Notes: generated by a model not told the origin, from the letters alone. Shown: positions 36,024 through 50,028, numbered from the stretch's first letter. The stretch: 64,000 nt of DNA from Brugia malayi (GCF_000002995.4 NW_025062475.1:4254528-4318527), one strand, 5' to 3'. Made by a program: numbers and translations.

Positions 36024-39000
36024 TCATTCAAACAACTTCTTTGCTTAGTTGCGATCATTCTCTTAAATTCTGATAAGTTATCACCAAAAGTAATTAAAGC
36101 AATTTTATATCTAAATGACTTAAACCGCAAAAAACGAGATTTTAAATTGCTCTTTCATAAATCAACTATCACTACTCTTATCAATGATAGACTGATTATT
36201 TGAGCTTTTCTCATAAATAACTAAACTGTGGTTGATAGTGACAATAGCAAATTGCGTTAAATTCATTCAGAAATAAATTTTTCTGAATGTCAAAGTGTAA
36301 TTTCATTGTTAGAAATTATTCATTTTATCCATTTTTCAATTTCAAATTGACTAATTAATTAATTAATTAATTAATCGTTTGTTTATTAAATTAAATTTTA
36401 AGTTTCTGAATAATCCCTTAATAATAATAATAATAGAAATAACAATTTATACGATAATGAAACAGATAATGAGATTTTGGACGGGGTTTTCTCGAGAAAG
36501 GAATAAGATAAATCGATTATTGTTTTTATACTACTCCAGTAATATGCGGAACAAATTTGAAATGCTCATATCGAATACGTATCAATAAGTCTACCCTAAG
36601 AATAGGGCAATGTTTGCAAGTACGTTATTGCAGAATATAGTGGTTATGCTGCAGCAACAGGAGAACGTAATCAGTGAATTGAACTTGTCGATGCAAGTTG
36701 AATCATCAATTGCAGCTGCAGAATTGCAAGGATTAAACGAAATGAGAAATATAACGAACAGAAATGAAAGTGCAATAGAAGCTGCTGTAAAAAAAGTGTG
36801 GTCGAAGATGAAAAAAGTCGAAGATACACAATTTCCAAACAGACATAATGATTTTCAATCGCCATCGGAATGTTGTGGAAACAATAAGAAGACGACAGGT
36901 AATTACGATGATAAAAATAATTAATTGATCGGATATACTCAGTTTAACAAGAAAATTCGATGAAGTAATGGAAGAAATTCTGCAATGTCGTCAAATAACA
37001 ATTAAATTTAAATGATTCACAAAAAAACTTTCAGCGAATGAAGAATTTGGTGTTCAGGAAACTAGAAACGGATCAGGCCGAAACAAACGGAAGCCAAATT
37101 TCGTTAGGCATATCATTCGTAAGCAATCAATGCTTTTTTAGAAACGTTTTTTTTTTTTTCATATTTTTAGAAAAAAAGCATATTCTTTACAAAAGCGAGT
37201 ACTTTTAGAAGACAACACTGAGGAGCAAAGTGGAAGTAAAACGGAAAATGTGCCACAACTCTTTTCTGATGATACCGAGGAGGGGCCTGCTGATTTGAAC
37301 AATAGGAATTGCCAAGATCAAGTATTGGACAAACAGTTTAATATGGTGATATCAGCTGAAAAATCCCATAAAAAACGGTTGGATAAGCGAAATGGTGAAA
37401 AAATCGACAATTCAGGAAATGGTAACGATTTGACAATCTGTACGGTAATTGAAAAGTGTATTTTTAGATATTTCCATCTTTCCCATCTTTACTCCCATCA
37501 AAATATCATATTACTTCAGCTTCATCAAATGCTAAACGAAAGCGCTCTGAATCGAAATTATTAAATCTTAATCAACAATATAGTAACAGAACATTCTCGT
37601 CATTTACACTAGCAGAGCAAGAAGAACTTCGACGTAAGGCTTTACGTATTCACGACGGAGCCACATTTCAGAGGTTTTGTTTATTGTAGTTTGTTGTAGT
37701 AAACATGTAATTCTATTTCTTACAACAGTGCCAGAAAACTTTCTTATTTTCAGTTTTGACGAATTTCACGAATGTTTCGATGCCTACAAGATCGTATGGA
37801 GTTACCCGTATAGGGTAGCCAGTTCCGAGATTCTTCGAGATGGCGAAGGGCAAGTGATCAGTCGCTTTAAATATAAATATGTAGTGTATCATTGCGCTCA
37901 TTATGGGACACCACGTAAAAGAGGTAACATTTTTGTTAAAAGAATTCATCATTTTTTATCATTTCAGGATAACTTCCATAAGTTTCTCAAAAATAAGATC
38001 CAAATGTTTCCATACTTATATTCACTTGCGCTATTTAATTATAAGTCAGGTAGAAGTTCAAGCAATTATCCTACTAACTGTTAAAACTTGTCTTAATGGA
38101 TCAAAGCAAAAATTTCACTGTTTCATTCCTTCAGGAAAAGGTGAACGTATAAATCAAAATTATCTTCCACTGGGTTGCAAAGCCAGATTTCGTTTGAATA
38201 CTGATACAACCAACGGTTGTCTTCGAATTTCATCTTTCCACGAAGAGCACACTAATCACGAATGCACTGAGGAGGATTATTTGCGTATTACAAACAGGAA
38301 AAGACGAAATCTAACTGGTCAGTTAATAGATTCCCAACTGCGTCTATCCTTTACTTTATTTTCAATATAGAAATGATTATTAGTTATAGAAATTTCAGGT
38401 GGTATTGCATCGAAGAAAATGAAGGAAAAAAAAGTGAGAGAAACAGGTAACTTCTATTACTTTTCTCTGTTATATGTCAACAAACGATACGGTAATAGGA
38501 GGAACAAAGCTATTTTAGGAGAAACAAAGTCGAAAAGCAAATCACCACAACTAACTGAGCGTGCAAATGTTTCCGATGTTGCGGAAGATAATTCTGCATC
38601 CGTTATTTCACCCGCAGAAAATCCCAGTTCCACCATTTTATTAGAAAGAAACTATGGCGCCATTATTTCATCCCAAGAAAACTCTGCTTTTGTTCCGGTT
38701 ACTCGTTCCGCAGAAGTAAGCAATAACAACAAGTTTATATCAAAAAAAGTTTATGAAGGATAGAAGAACATAAAAGTAAAATTGACATTTTCAGATAACA
38801 GAACACGTTGATGGAATACAACAAATGTCATTGCAGAATTTGCTTCCAACAGATTCCGTCCGGAAGCAAATATTCACAAATCGGTTAATAGATCGACTGC
38901 AGCGTATAGAGTATTTGATTATGAACGGTTCGTCTTCCAAACCATTAGCATACATCTCTTGTGATATATTTTAGTTGAGTTTACTGGTTTGGAAGATTTG

Positions 39001-41888
39001 GTAGTATTGAATTTTGGTAAGAGTCAATTGATTCGCTTTTGGAGAGTTTTCCTGGTATCGGAAGGATTCGTTGAATGTAGATGTTGATAGTATGAAATAT
39101 TACAAGAATATATTAATTCGTTCATTAACAAAGACAACAGTATAATAAATTTTATAAAAAATCGAAGTATGAATAATAGAAATTCTCATAAGCTGAACTT
39201 CATGATGTGTTTGCATATACATAATATTAAGATGTGTGAGTGGTCTTTGTTACTTCAAAGCTCGTCACAGTGATAATATTTATTTTAAACAAAAAGGAAA
39301 GAGATAATTTAAAGTATGAACACCGGATTGAAAACAAAGGATTTAAGGAATAAACATTTGCACATAATTCCACATATACACATATGTATATAATATTTTA
39401 GAGTTTCGCGACAATACTTGAGCTAATTGAAGTCATGTCATTAGCCTGTGCTGGCAGGCAATCTTCAAGCAGTGCAAAAAGATTTATGATTAGAGTAGCA
39501 TATTTTTTTGAGTACCCCATGTTCTGTTAAAGAATCTGATCTACTAATTTTCATTAAGTAATAAATTCTTTGAACTATTTTTAATAAGAATCCGATTTAG
39601 CTTACATCATCAAATGTGGAGGATGTCTACCGCAGGAAGTATACTTACCGTTCATCTGTGGAGTATATGGCGCTGATTTTTATCTCTCGGAATGGTCGAA
39701 TGTGCAACTAAGAGACGTTATGATAGTGCTTCTGCAGCCACCAGAAATACTGCTTCAAAGCAATTTACCCACCGATATTTCAATTGATGAAGTGAAACAG
39801 GTTCGACCACCTGGTATTCATCGTGCGATCACAGCTATTAGAGAGGAAAAACTAAAGGTATGGGTAAAAATTAATATTTAACCCAATTTGTGACAGTACG
39901 AATCTATCGTCGTGTTCTGAGCATTGGTAACATGTTTCCCACCTTCTTCATCTTTCATATATTCACACATTTATTTAGCAATCCTTTGCAGAGATGCGAC
40001 AGTATTTTTGCTCGATTTGTCCAGCATATTTTCAATGCCATCTCTCGACCTGAATTCGTTGTGGCTGTTCGTGAATTCAAAAAATTTGCTGATGACGTAA
40101 GAAATATGAATGTTGACAGTATCAAGTCACATGACATCAATATGTTACGATGCTGAGGTAGAACGAATACCGTATCACTGATACTGCTTATACAGATGAG
40201 CCAGTTCCTACCCTTTATATCCTTATACCTCTCTTATACCTTTGTGTGAGCTGAAAATTTATTTTTTTTGTTAGGGAACATGAAAATTATGTATATTTTT
40301 TTCGAAAAGATTTCTGTTACCAATCGCATTTATTTGTATAGAAATTTTGAATGGATCTTTCTCACTTTGAAAGGGATTTTTGTTATTTTGATGTTTTCTC
40401 ACAGAATTAAATTTTTTCACAGGATAACACATGAAAACTATTGTAATAACTAAATAATATAGATAAGTTTGCGGCAGTTTCTATGACAGTTTGAGAATAG
40501 GTGTGCATGTAATGAATAGAGTATCACGCAGGAATGACTAAACAAGTACTGAAGTGTTAATTATTTTACATTATCAGTTGTACCTCATTACAATATTTAT
40601 TTGGATGCAATAGGAATAGCATTTGAATGTATGTCTAAAATATGTCTAGCCTGATTTTGGGAATAATTCTTTTATAATTTTTTCAAGAAATTATATTTAC
40701 CTAATAAGTTGCAGCAAATTTTTTATTAAATTTTTAACACGAATCAATTGCTTTTTGCTTGAAGATAACTCGAAATGCTTAAAATATCTTGGCCCGTTAA
40801 CAGACCAATGCTAAGGCTTTAAAAAATTGAAAATGTGCTTTACTATTTAATGGATCTTTCCAAAAGATGATTTGAATTGTTGGAAATGTCGAAACCGAAA
40901 TTCTTTCATTGCCAACCCAATTCTATTAGAAATGTTAAATTCTACTGGAATTCTCATCTACTAAGATTGAATGAGGTTTGTTCACTTAAGGCAACATTTC
41001 CTTAATTCTCGTGTAATTGCTAAATTTCTGACTTTATATCACAAAATAGTAGTTTTGCGCATTCAATATTGCCAAATCATTTGTAAGTCTTTGCAAGTTA
41101 TGAACAGATTTTCTTTTTTTATGTGGATCCTACCACTAATAATTTGATTGATTGTAAAATAATCATGTGGATAATTTTTTTGTTTTTTAATAATCATAAT
41201 GTAACGAAAATTGCGATCTTAAATCTTGATTTGAAATTTTTGAATCAGTCAATTTTTTGAAAGTCATGCAAAATTTTGAGGCTTGCCTATAAATTGTTTA
41301 GATGTGAAAAGAAACGAAATAGATCATCACCCCCTGTGGAGTTTCTTCGGGTAAAAAGGAATGAATGTGTACTGTATTCTTGCTTTAATCTGTATTCTTG
41401 TGTTTAATATTTTTATGTTGCTCATTGTTCGCTACTATCTTAGTGCAGTTGTAGAAATATTCTGAGGTGACTGTTTTTCGAACTGCTATCAAATCAATGA
41501 TCGAAATCTAAAAATTGCATACACCTGCACTAAATATGTTTAATACCAGAAAAAAATTGTTTACAGATATACGAAAGTACCTCCTTCACATGACTATTCA
41601 AAGAAAATCGATACTCATTGCTGCTTTTTTCTCTTGTAAATAATGTTATATCTCCTCCTGATAAAGCAATTCAAAACTTTTGGTAGCTAAAGTGTATAAA
41701 ATTTAAATTAAAAAATAATTTTATGAGTGTTTATAAAACTGCAACTTCAGGAACCAATTTGAACTGAATTAATCAGATATAAAATATTTGTCATAAAACC
41801 CTAAACACAAATCTGGCTTTTTCAATCTTTTCCAATAAGTTTCCAGTTGATCGCTGGAGGCTTTTTTTTTTTCTTTCTATATTAAAGA
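36024..41888 (+). repeat. DR2: direct duplicate of 4,576-12,296
   Basis: See DR1. DR2 lacks the 1.86 kb in intron 5. Its last 1.77 kb (40,124-41,888) lies in the palindrome spacer and is shared with DR1 but not with the right arm. Confidence 0.95.
36610..40156 (+). CDS. Putative FAR1/ZSWIM3-like DNA-binding protein, copy 2
   Basis: Same model as copy 1 with exons 36610-36898, 37035-37118, 37209-37421, 37520-37673, 37754-37923, 38135-38317, 38399-38446, 38519-38715, 38795-38927, 38975-39016, 39601-39857 and 39992-40096, totalling 625 codons. Read-through of the last donor adds SIKSHDINMLRC and a stop at 40156. In the zinc-domain exons it reads VVYHCAHYGTPRKRG, LPLGCKARFRLN and EEHTNHECTEEDYLRI, unlike copy 1 (IVFHCVHYGAPRKRG, LSLGCTARFRLN, EEHINHECTEDGYLRI). 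All candidate ligands are kept. Intron 5 is 211 bp. Outside exon 5's end, intron 5 and exon 6 the two copies are almost identical. The gene crosses into the spacer only with its stop codon, beyond the arm limit at 40123. It is probably nuclear, and no partner gene is evident. Confidence 0.75.
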
Positions 41889-42984
41889 CATATTGCTGCA
41901 GAATAGGTCATGCTTGATATGTTGTCTTCGATAACTGGTTCGTCTGCGTTTTTTAACAGTTATTTTCTAGCTTTTCCAAAGCAAATTCAGTCACAAGAGT
42001 CAAGATACGGTAGTGAGAATGGGTCTCTAATAAGAGAATGGTTCAGTAGATATAAAGGAGCTACCAAGATTTGTGACACACCCTTTTCAGAGTAAACACA
42101 ACTTCATGTCTTCACAGATGCATCAAGCATGGCAGCAATATATAAACACTCAAGGAATTAAAACATTCTTGATATTTGCTAAGTCTCAAATCGTATCAGT
42201 TAAAGGTATCATTATACACCAACTGGAATTAATATGAGCTACCCAATTTGTATTAAATCAGTTTGAACTCGAAAATCCACCATTGTTTCATTATGTTATG
42301 GTCGTAATCTAAAGATGTATAACATTGGATCCAGAACCGTTTTCAACTGCTGCCAAAAAAAGCAAAATTCTTGTTTTGTTATATCCCAAATAAACGTAAT
42401 TCAGCCGATGCTGCAACAAAAGGACTCGCCAACCAAATTGTAAGAAATGTGGTAGAAAGAACCATCATGGCTGAGAAAATAGAAGAACAACTGGTCACAG
42501 TGGGAATATAACTTCGTGGGAACTTTGACATAAAGAAGAAAGCGGAATTTTTGTCCTAAAAATTACTAAGGAAATTGTTATGAAGGGAAATTTCAAACTT
42601 GTAGGCGCTAGTCGTTTTTATAATAAAAATATTTATATTTCCAGCATAAAGCAAGGCAGACAAAAAAGTTAGCATTTTAATAATGTTATTAGCAAAGTGA
42701 GAACACATTGAACAACAGAAGAAACCAAGCACAGTTACTTTTTAGCTACCAAAGAAGCTTATGTCATTGCAAATAAAATGTTAAAGCAAAACCTGAGACA
42801 TGAAAAAAAAAAAGTGAGAAGAAATAAGAAAATAGCAGAGATCCAATTGAAAATAAGGAAAATCCACTCAACATTATTGTACAAATGATATGTCAACAGA
42901 AATTGTAATTTCCACTCTTTCAAGGGCACAAGAATCCTTTCTTCTGTGTAAGCAGTTTCACTATATATTTCTGTTATAAGATTC
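40124..42984. other. Palindrome spacer
   Basis: Three parts: 40,124-41,888 belongs to DR2, 41,889-42,750 is a Pao remnant, and 42,760-42,984 is the strongly diverged counterpart of 10,530-10,830 in inverted orientation. It is the only part of 19.1-64 kb without an inverted near-identical partner. Confidence 0.85.
41889..42750 (+). pseudogene. BEL/Pao pol remnant (RNase H region) in the spacer
   Basis: Reads LHVFTDASSMAAIY near 42,100-42,145 and YIPNKRNSADAATKGL at 42,380-42,427, both typical of the Pao RNase H domain (LHVFTDAS..A..AVAY; P...NPAD.ATRG). Stops and frameshifts interrupt it. It starts exactly where DR1/DR2 identity stops (41,888), so it probably inserted there or marks the duplication junction. 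Confidence 0.7.
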
Positions 42985-45900
42985 GATACTGTCAACATTC
43001 ATATTTCTTACGTCATCAGCAAATTTTTTGAATTCACGAACAGCCACAACGAATTCAGGTCGAGAGATGGCATTGAAAATATGCTGGACAAATCGAGCAA
43101 AAATACTGTCGCATCTCTGCAAAGGATTGCTAAATAAATGTGTGAATATATGAAAGATGAAGAAGGTGGGAAACATGTTACCAATGCTCAGAACACGACG
43201 ATAGATTCGTACTGTCACAAATTGGGTTAAATATTAATTTTTACCCATACCTTTAGTTTTTCCTCTCTAATAGCTGTGATCGCACGATGAATACCAGGTG
43301 GTCGAACCTGTTTCACTTCATCAATTGAAATATCGGTGGGTAAATTGCTTTGAAGCAGTATTTCTGGTGGCTGCAGAAGCACTATCATAACGTCTCTTAG
43401 TTGCACATTCGACCATTCCGAGAGATAAAAATCAGCGCCATATACTCCACAGATGAACGGTAAGTATACTTCCTGCGGTAGACATCCTCCACATTTGATG
43501 ATGTAAGCTAAATCGGATTCTTATTAAAAATAGTTCAAAGAATTTATTACTTAATGAAAATTAGTAGATCAGATTCTTTAACAGAACATGGGGTACTCAA
43601 AAAAATATGCTACTCTAATCATAAATCTTTTTGCACTGCTTGAAGATTGCCTGCCAGCACAGGCTAATGACATGACTTCAATTAGCTCAAGTATTGTCGC
43701 GAAACTCTAAAATATTATATACATATGTGTATATGTGGAATTATGTGCAAATGTTTATTCCTTAAATCCTTTGTTTTCAATCCGGTGTTCATACTTTAAA
43801 TTATCTCTTTCCTTTTTGTTTAAAATAAATATTATCACTGTGACGAGCTTTGAAGTAACAAAGACCACTCACACATCTTAATATTATGTATATGCAAACA
43901 CATCATGAAGTTCAGCTTATGAGAATTTCTATTATTCATACTTCGATTTTTTATAAAATTTATTATACTGTTGTCTTTGTTAATGAACGAATTAATATAT
44001 TCTTGTAATATTTCATACTATCAACATCTACATTCAACGAATCCTTCCGATACCAGGAAAACTCTCCAAAAGCGAATCAATTGACTCTTACCAAAATTCA
44101 ATACTACCAAATCTTCCAAACCAGTAAACTCAACTAAAATATATCACAAGAGATGTATGCTAATGGTTTGGAAGACGAACCGTTCATAATCAAATACTCT
44201 ATACGCTGCAGTCGATCTATTAACCGATTTGTGAATATTTGCTTCCGGACGGAATCTGTTGGAAGCAAATTCTGCAATGACATTTGTTGTATTCCATCAA
44301 CGTGTTCTGTTATCTGAAAATGTCAATTTTACTTTTATGTTCTTCTATCCTTCATAAACTTTTTTTGATATAAACTTGTTGTTATTGCTTACTTCTGCGG
44401 AACGAGTAACCGGAACAAAAGCAGAGTTTTCTTGGGATGAAATAATGGCGCCATAGTTTCTTTCTAATAAAATGGTGGAACTGGGATTTTCTGCGGGTGA
44501 AATAACGGATGCAGAATTATCTTCCGCAACATCGGAAACATTTGCACGCTCAGTTAGTTGTGGTGATTTGCTTTTCGACTTTGTTTCTCCTAAAATAGCT
44601 TTGTTCCTCCTATTACCGTATCGTTTGTTGACATATAACAGAGAAAAGTAATAGAAGTTACCTGTTTCTCTCACTTTTTTTTCCTTCATTTTCTTCGATG
44701 CAATACCACCTGAAATTTCTATAACTAATAATCATTTCTATATTGAAAATAAAGTAAAGGATAGACGCAGTTGGGAATCTATTAACTGACCAGTTAGATT
44801 TCGTCTCTTCTTGTTTATAATACGCAAGTAACCGTCCTCAGTGCATTCGTGATTAATGTGCTCCTCGTGGAAAGATGAAATTCGAAGACAACCGTTGGTT
44901 GTATCAGTATTCAAACGAAATCTGGCTTTGCAACCCAGTGGAAGATAATTTTGATTTATACGTTCACCTTTTCCTGAAGGAATGAAACAGTGAAATTTTT
45001 GCTTTGATCCATTAAGACAAGTTTTAACAGTTAGTAGGATAATTGCTTGAACTTCTACCTGACTTATAATTAAATAGCGCAAGTGAATATAAGTATGGAA
45101 ACATTTGGATCTTATTTTTGAGAAACTTATGGAAGTTATCCTGAAATGATAAAAAATGATGAATTCTTTTAACAAAAATGTTACCTCTTTTACGTGGTGT
45201 CCCATAATGAGCGCAATGATACACTACATATTTATATTTAAAGCGACTGATCACTTGCCCTTCGCCATCTCGAAGAATCTCGGAACTGGCTACCCTATAC
45301 GGGTAACTCCATACGATCTTGTAGGCATCGAAACATTCGTGAAATTCGTCAAAACTGAAAATAAGAAAGTTTTCTGGCACTGTTGTAAGAAATAGAATTA
45401 CATGTTTACTACAACAAACTACAATAAACAAAACCTCTGAAATGTGGCTCCGTCGTGAATACGTAAAGCCTTACGTCGAAGTTCTTCTTGCTCTGCTAGT
45501 GTAAATGACGAGAATGTTCTGTTACTATATTGTTGATTAAGATTTAATAATTTCGATTCAGAGCGCTTTCGTTTAGCATTTGATGAAGCTGAAGTAATAT
45601 GATATTTTGATGGGAGTAAAGATGGGAAAGATGGAAATATCTAAAAATACACTTTTCAATTACCGTACAGATTGTCAAATCGTTACCATTTCCTGAATTG
45701 TCGATTTTTTCACCATTTCGCTTATCCAACCGTTTTTTATGGGATTTTTCAGCTGATATCACCATATTAAACTGTTTGTCCAATACTTGATCTTGGCAAT
45801 TCCTATTGTTCAAATCAGCAGGCCCCTCCTCGGTATCATCAGAAAAGAGTTGTGGCACATTTTCCGTTTTACTTCCACTTTGCTCCTCAGTGTTGTCTTC

Positions 45901-46498
45901 TAAAAGTACTCGCTTTTGTAAAGAATATGCTTTTTTTCTAAAAATATGAAAAAAAAAAAAACGTTTCTAAAAAAGCATTGATTGCTTACGAATGATATGC
46001 CTAACGAAATTTGGCTTCCGTTTGTTTCGGCCTGATCCGTTTCTAGTTTCCTGAACACCAAATTCTTCATTCGCTGAAAGTTTTTTTGTGAATCATTTAA
46101 ATTTAATTGTTATTTGACGACATTGCAGAATTTCTTCCATTACTTCATCGAATTTTCTTGTTAAACTGAGTATATCCGATCAATTAATTATTTTTATCAT
46201 CGTAATTACCTGTCGTCTTCTTATTGTTTCCACAACATTCCGATGGCGATTGAAAATCATTATGTCTGTTTGGAAATTGTGTATCTTCGACTTTTTTCAT
46301 CTTCGACCACACTTTTTTTACAGCAGCTTCTATTGCACTTTCATTTCTGTTCGTTATATTTCTCATTTCGTTTAATCCTTGCAATTCTGCAGCTGCAATT
46401 GATGATTCAACTTGCATCGACAAGTTCAATTCACTGATTACGTTCTCCTGTTGCTGCAGCATAACCACTATATTCTGCAATAACGTACTTGCAAACAT
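42961..46498 (-). CDS. Putative FAR1/ZSWIM3-like DNA-binding protein, copy 3 (mosaic)
   Basis: Inverted copy of the gene (position = 83,108 minus copy-2 position). Exons run from 46,210-46,498 down to 43,012-43,116. All phases and ligands are kept. Exon 6 (44,791-44,973) is mosaic. Its 5' part is copy-2-type (NQNYLPLGCKARFRLNTDTT), then from about 44,875 downward it is copy-1-type (EEHINHECTEDGYLRIINKK). After the last exon the frame runs to a different end (SIESYNRNI stop at 42961) because near-identity ends at 42,985. Protein about 641 residues with read-through. Intron 5 is the short form. Confidence 0.75.
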
Positions 46499-49400
46499 TG
46501 CCCTATTCTTAGGGTAGACTTATTGATACGTATTCGATATGAGCATTTCAAATTTGTTCCGCATATTACTGGAGTAGTATAAAAACAATAATCGATTTAT
46601 CTTATTCCTTTCTCGAGAAAACCCCGTCCAAAATCTCATTATCTGTTTCATTATCGTATAAATTGTTATTTCTATTATTATTATTATTAAGGGATTATTC
46701 AGAAACTTAAAATTTAATTTAATAAACAAACGATTAATTAATTAATTAATTAATTAGTCAATTTGAAATTGAAAAATGGATAAAATGAATAATTTCTAAC
46801 AATGAAATTACACTTTGACATTCAGAAAAATTTATTTCTGAATGAATTTAACGCAATTTGCTATTGTCACTATCAACCACAGTTTAGTTATTTATGAGAA
46901 AAGCTCAAATAATCAGTCTATCATTGATAAGAGTAGTGATAGTTGATTTATGAAAGAGCAATTTAAAATCTCGTTTTTTGCGGTTTAAGTCATTTAGATA
47001 TAAAATTGCTTTAATTACTTTTGGTGATAACTTATCAGAATTTAAGAGAATGATCGCAACTAAGCAAAGAAGTTGTTTGAATGATTTCAACACTTGGATG
47101 TAATTTTAGAATTTCATTTTCACTAAAATATCAAATTTTTATTTCAGAGGAAGCCAAATTTAATCCATTCAATTAATAATAAATTAAAAGAGAAAGTTTT
47201 ATAAGATTGGTGTTATAAAGTGAAAAAAGAGAATAACAATGGAAGTCCAGAGGTCCAGAGATCAGAAGGATGTTAAACTATTAAAACCATTTCATGTTTA
47301 CTAACTTCATGCTAGCCTTTACAATTTCAAAAGCAACAGTTTTGCTATTTATTGGAGGACTATCTTTGTTATCATTTGGCTCTAAGTTACTAATCTGTTT
47401 GTTAGACGGGCTTTCAAAATTAAAACTAAAAAAAGGCGCTTCCAATATCAAATCGAATTTACGGAAACTTCGTAAGCAATTTTTTTCAAAATTCCAATGT
47501 CGACAACTGGCAAAATTCAAAGCTAATATTCTTTTTTTTTTTTAATTTTTTTTAAGTTTAAAATTTGAAAAAAAAAAAAAAAATTGAATACAAGAACAAA
47601 ACTGATTATAATGGAAACGTTCATTAAAGCAAAAAAAAAAAAAAAGATGATTTTAGAAGGTCAAAAGAACAAGACAATCTTTGGGGTCAGCCCTAACGAA
47701 GAATAGTAGCGGACAGTGGTCAATAGCAAGTTCAGCACAAAGCCTCCCACTACAATTGACATCATTGATATCGATGGTCGTCTTTTTTGTAAACGACAAG
47801 AGAAGAGATCGAGAGGAACTGTGTGACACATTCCTAATATGCAGTTAAGGATAGCTTAAGAAAATTTTTTGCAAACAGGAAAATGTACCTAGTAATTATT
47901 TATTGTTACTGAATTAAGTAAATCCTACAGTATCAAGTAGAAATAAATGAGTGAAAAGGTGTGAACATCAATCATTAATTGAAATGAATAAGTAAGTAAA
48001 CATCACCAGTATATTGTTTTTTTTTTTTTTTTTTTTTTGCACCTTAGTAAATAGAATACTGTAATAGAGAGGCCTAAGATAAATTCTGCAATTTGGCCTT
48101 AGAAAGTAACTCTAAACGTTTAGCTTTTATTTTGAAAAATCGCAGAAATCATAAAAGAGGAGGACGAGTCAGAAAAGTGGACGGCCGTTAGGGGGTCGAT
48201 CAACTGATGTAATGGTCAGTTCCAATGATTTAGCAGGGGAGAAGGCTTCAAAATTTTTTCACTTTTGCTTGCCTCTTCTTTGACCATCATTTGTATACCT
48301 ACTCAGTTTATTTATTGCTGTATCGCACGCTTTGACAGATTCTTTCAAGTGTGTATTATATTAAGTTGAGTGTGTGTGACCTATGACCCTAAGCAATATC
48401 GATAAATTATTTTTTATTTAGCACACATACATCATATTATAGAAATTAATAGCAACTTTTAGTAAAGTTGAATAACTATTTAGCTAATGCACATCTGATC
48501 TAGAATTGATTAAAGCATGTTTATAATATCTTTACAATATAACTTAGACCCTACAAGCTGTTATCTGTAGAAGTTTTATAAATAACAAGACATGACCGGA
48601 ATATGAGACAAATCAGATTCTCATAACTTTTATGCTCTGATTTTTTTATTTGAACTGCTTGCATATGTTGAATATCATCAAACGTATAATATTTGAGCAT
48701 TGAAGCAATGCTTCATCTATCAAAAAGTATCAAACAGAATGTACACATTTGCACAGCAAATGATCACTTTTTGTCCTCACTGGTATTTTCCTTCCAAGTG
48801 ATCCATCTAATCAAATCCTCAAATTTCATTTTGACTTCACCTATTTAGCTCAGAATTAGTGTTGAAAGTTCTACGAACGATGAATTTTCATTATTTTGAT
48901 TTGACATTTCTTCTTAATTCTAATACACGTTTTGATGGCTGCAGTTTTTAGTACAAAGATATATTTGAAGCAAATGACATTTGATGAAAAATAAAATACC
49001 AATTACAAATATTTAAAATTTCTTAATTCCAAAAGTTTTCTAAAAATTAATGAATTTAAGATGTAAATTTTATAGTGCGTATCAAAAATAATCCAGTCTA
49101 TTTTTTGAAAATTTTTTTTTTTAAATCCTCAGAAAGTTTTCATTTCTCTCACTTTTTCTATTATCAGCTGGAAACAATATTGATCGATTTTTTTTATACT
49201 GCCTGAATCCAAATTAATCGACTTCACGAATTTCCTCATTCCTATCATTTTCGACATCGTTTTCCAATTTTAACTACGCTTCATCCGAAAATCCGAGAAA
49301 TCATATCCATAATATTAGTTGAAATTCATTGTAATATTTGCATCATTCGCATAGCCAAATCGAATAAAATCGAATGTACTTTGCAAAAGCGAATTTATCG

Positions 49401-49993
49401 AAAATAAAAAAGAACATGTGAGTATGTTTCTCGATTAGTTCATAGAAACTGAGAAGTGCATGAAATATTCTTAGTTGGAGTTAAATAATTTGGATATCGC
49501 TAAGTTTCAATGCAATATCAGTTGCATAACATTTTGAAGCGAACGTTAATTTTCAGTTAAGTTAATAATGGATTTGAACAGTTAAGTTTGAGGAGAAAAA
49601 AAACAAATTTTTTTGAAATCAAACATAAAATGTGAGAGCAAAAAAATGGATAAATTACGGTAAGCGTTGTAGGAGGGAAGGAAGTTCTCTACATTGATAG
49701 TGGTCAATGGCATATAGTGTGGTCAATGACAAATAACAACAGTTAGTGATGGCTAGAGCACATAACCATCTTTCACATTTGGCGTCCTTCATAAAAGCCA
49801 TAGTTGACTTTTTTATAAAATACAACTCGAAAAGGTTTGTGACATATTTATGATGCGTAATAGCTTAAGAAAATCCCTTGCAGACCGGAATATCTGCTAA
49901 ATAATCACTTTATTATCACTAAATTAAAATAAATCTTACCTAAGAGGTGAAATTAGTGGAGATTAAAATGTTTCTTCATAACAAACCTCAGTT

Positions 49994-50028
<35 letters not shown>

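Larger units (their letters stand above)
19107..40123 (+). repeat. Left arm of giant palindrome
   Basis: It matches the reverse complement of 42,985-64,000 over its whole length. Paired positions sum to 83,106 near 20 kb, 83,100-83,101 at 23-30 kb, 83,112 near 32 kb and 83,108 at 35-40 kb. Net indels are therefore only a few bases over 21 kb. Visible differences are homopolymer or microsatellite lengths, two arm-specific tandem duplications and scattered substitutions. The inner limit is after GTTGACAGTATC at 40,123. The outer limit is not reached in the right arm. Confidence 0.97.
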
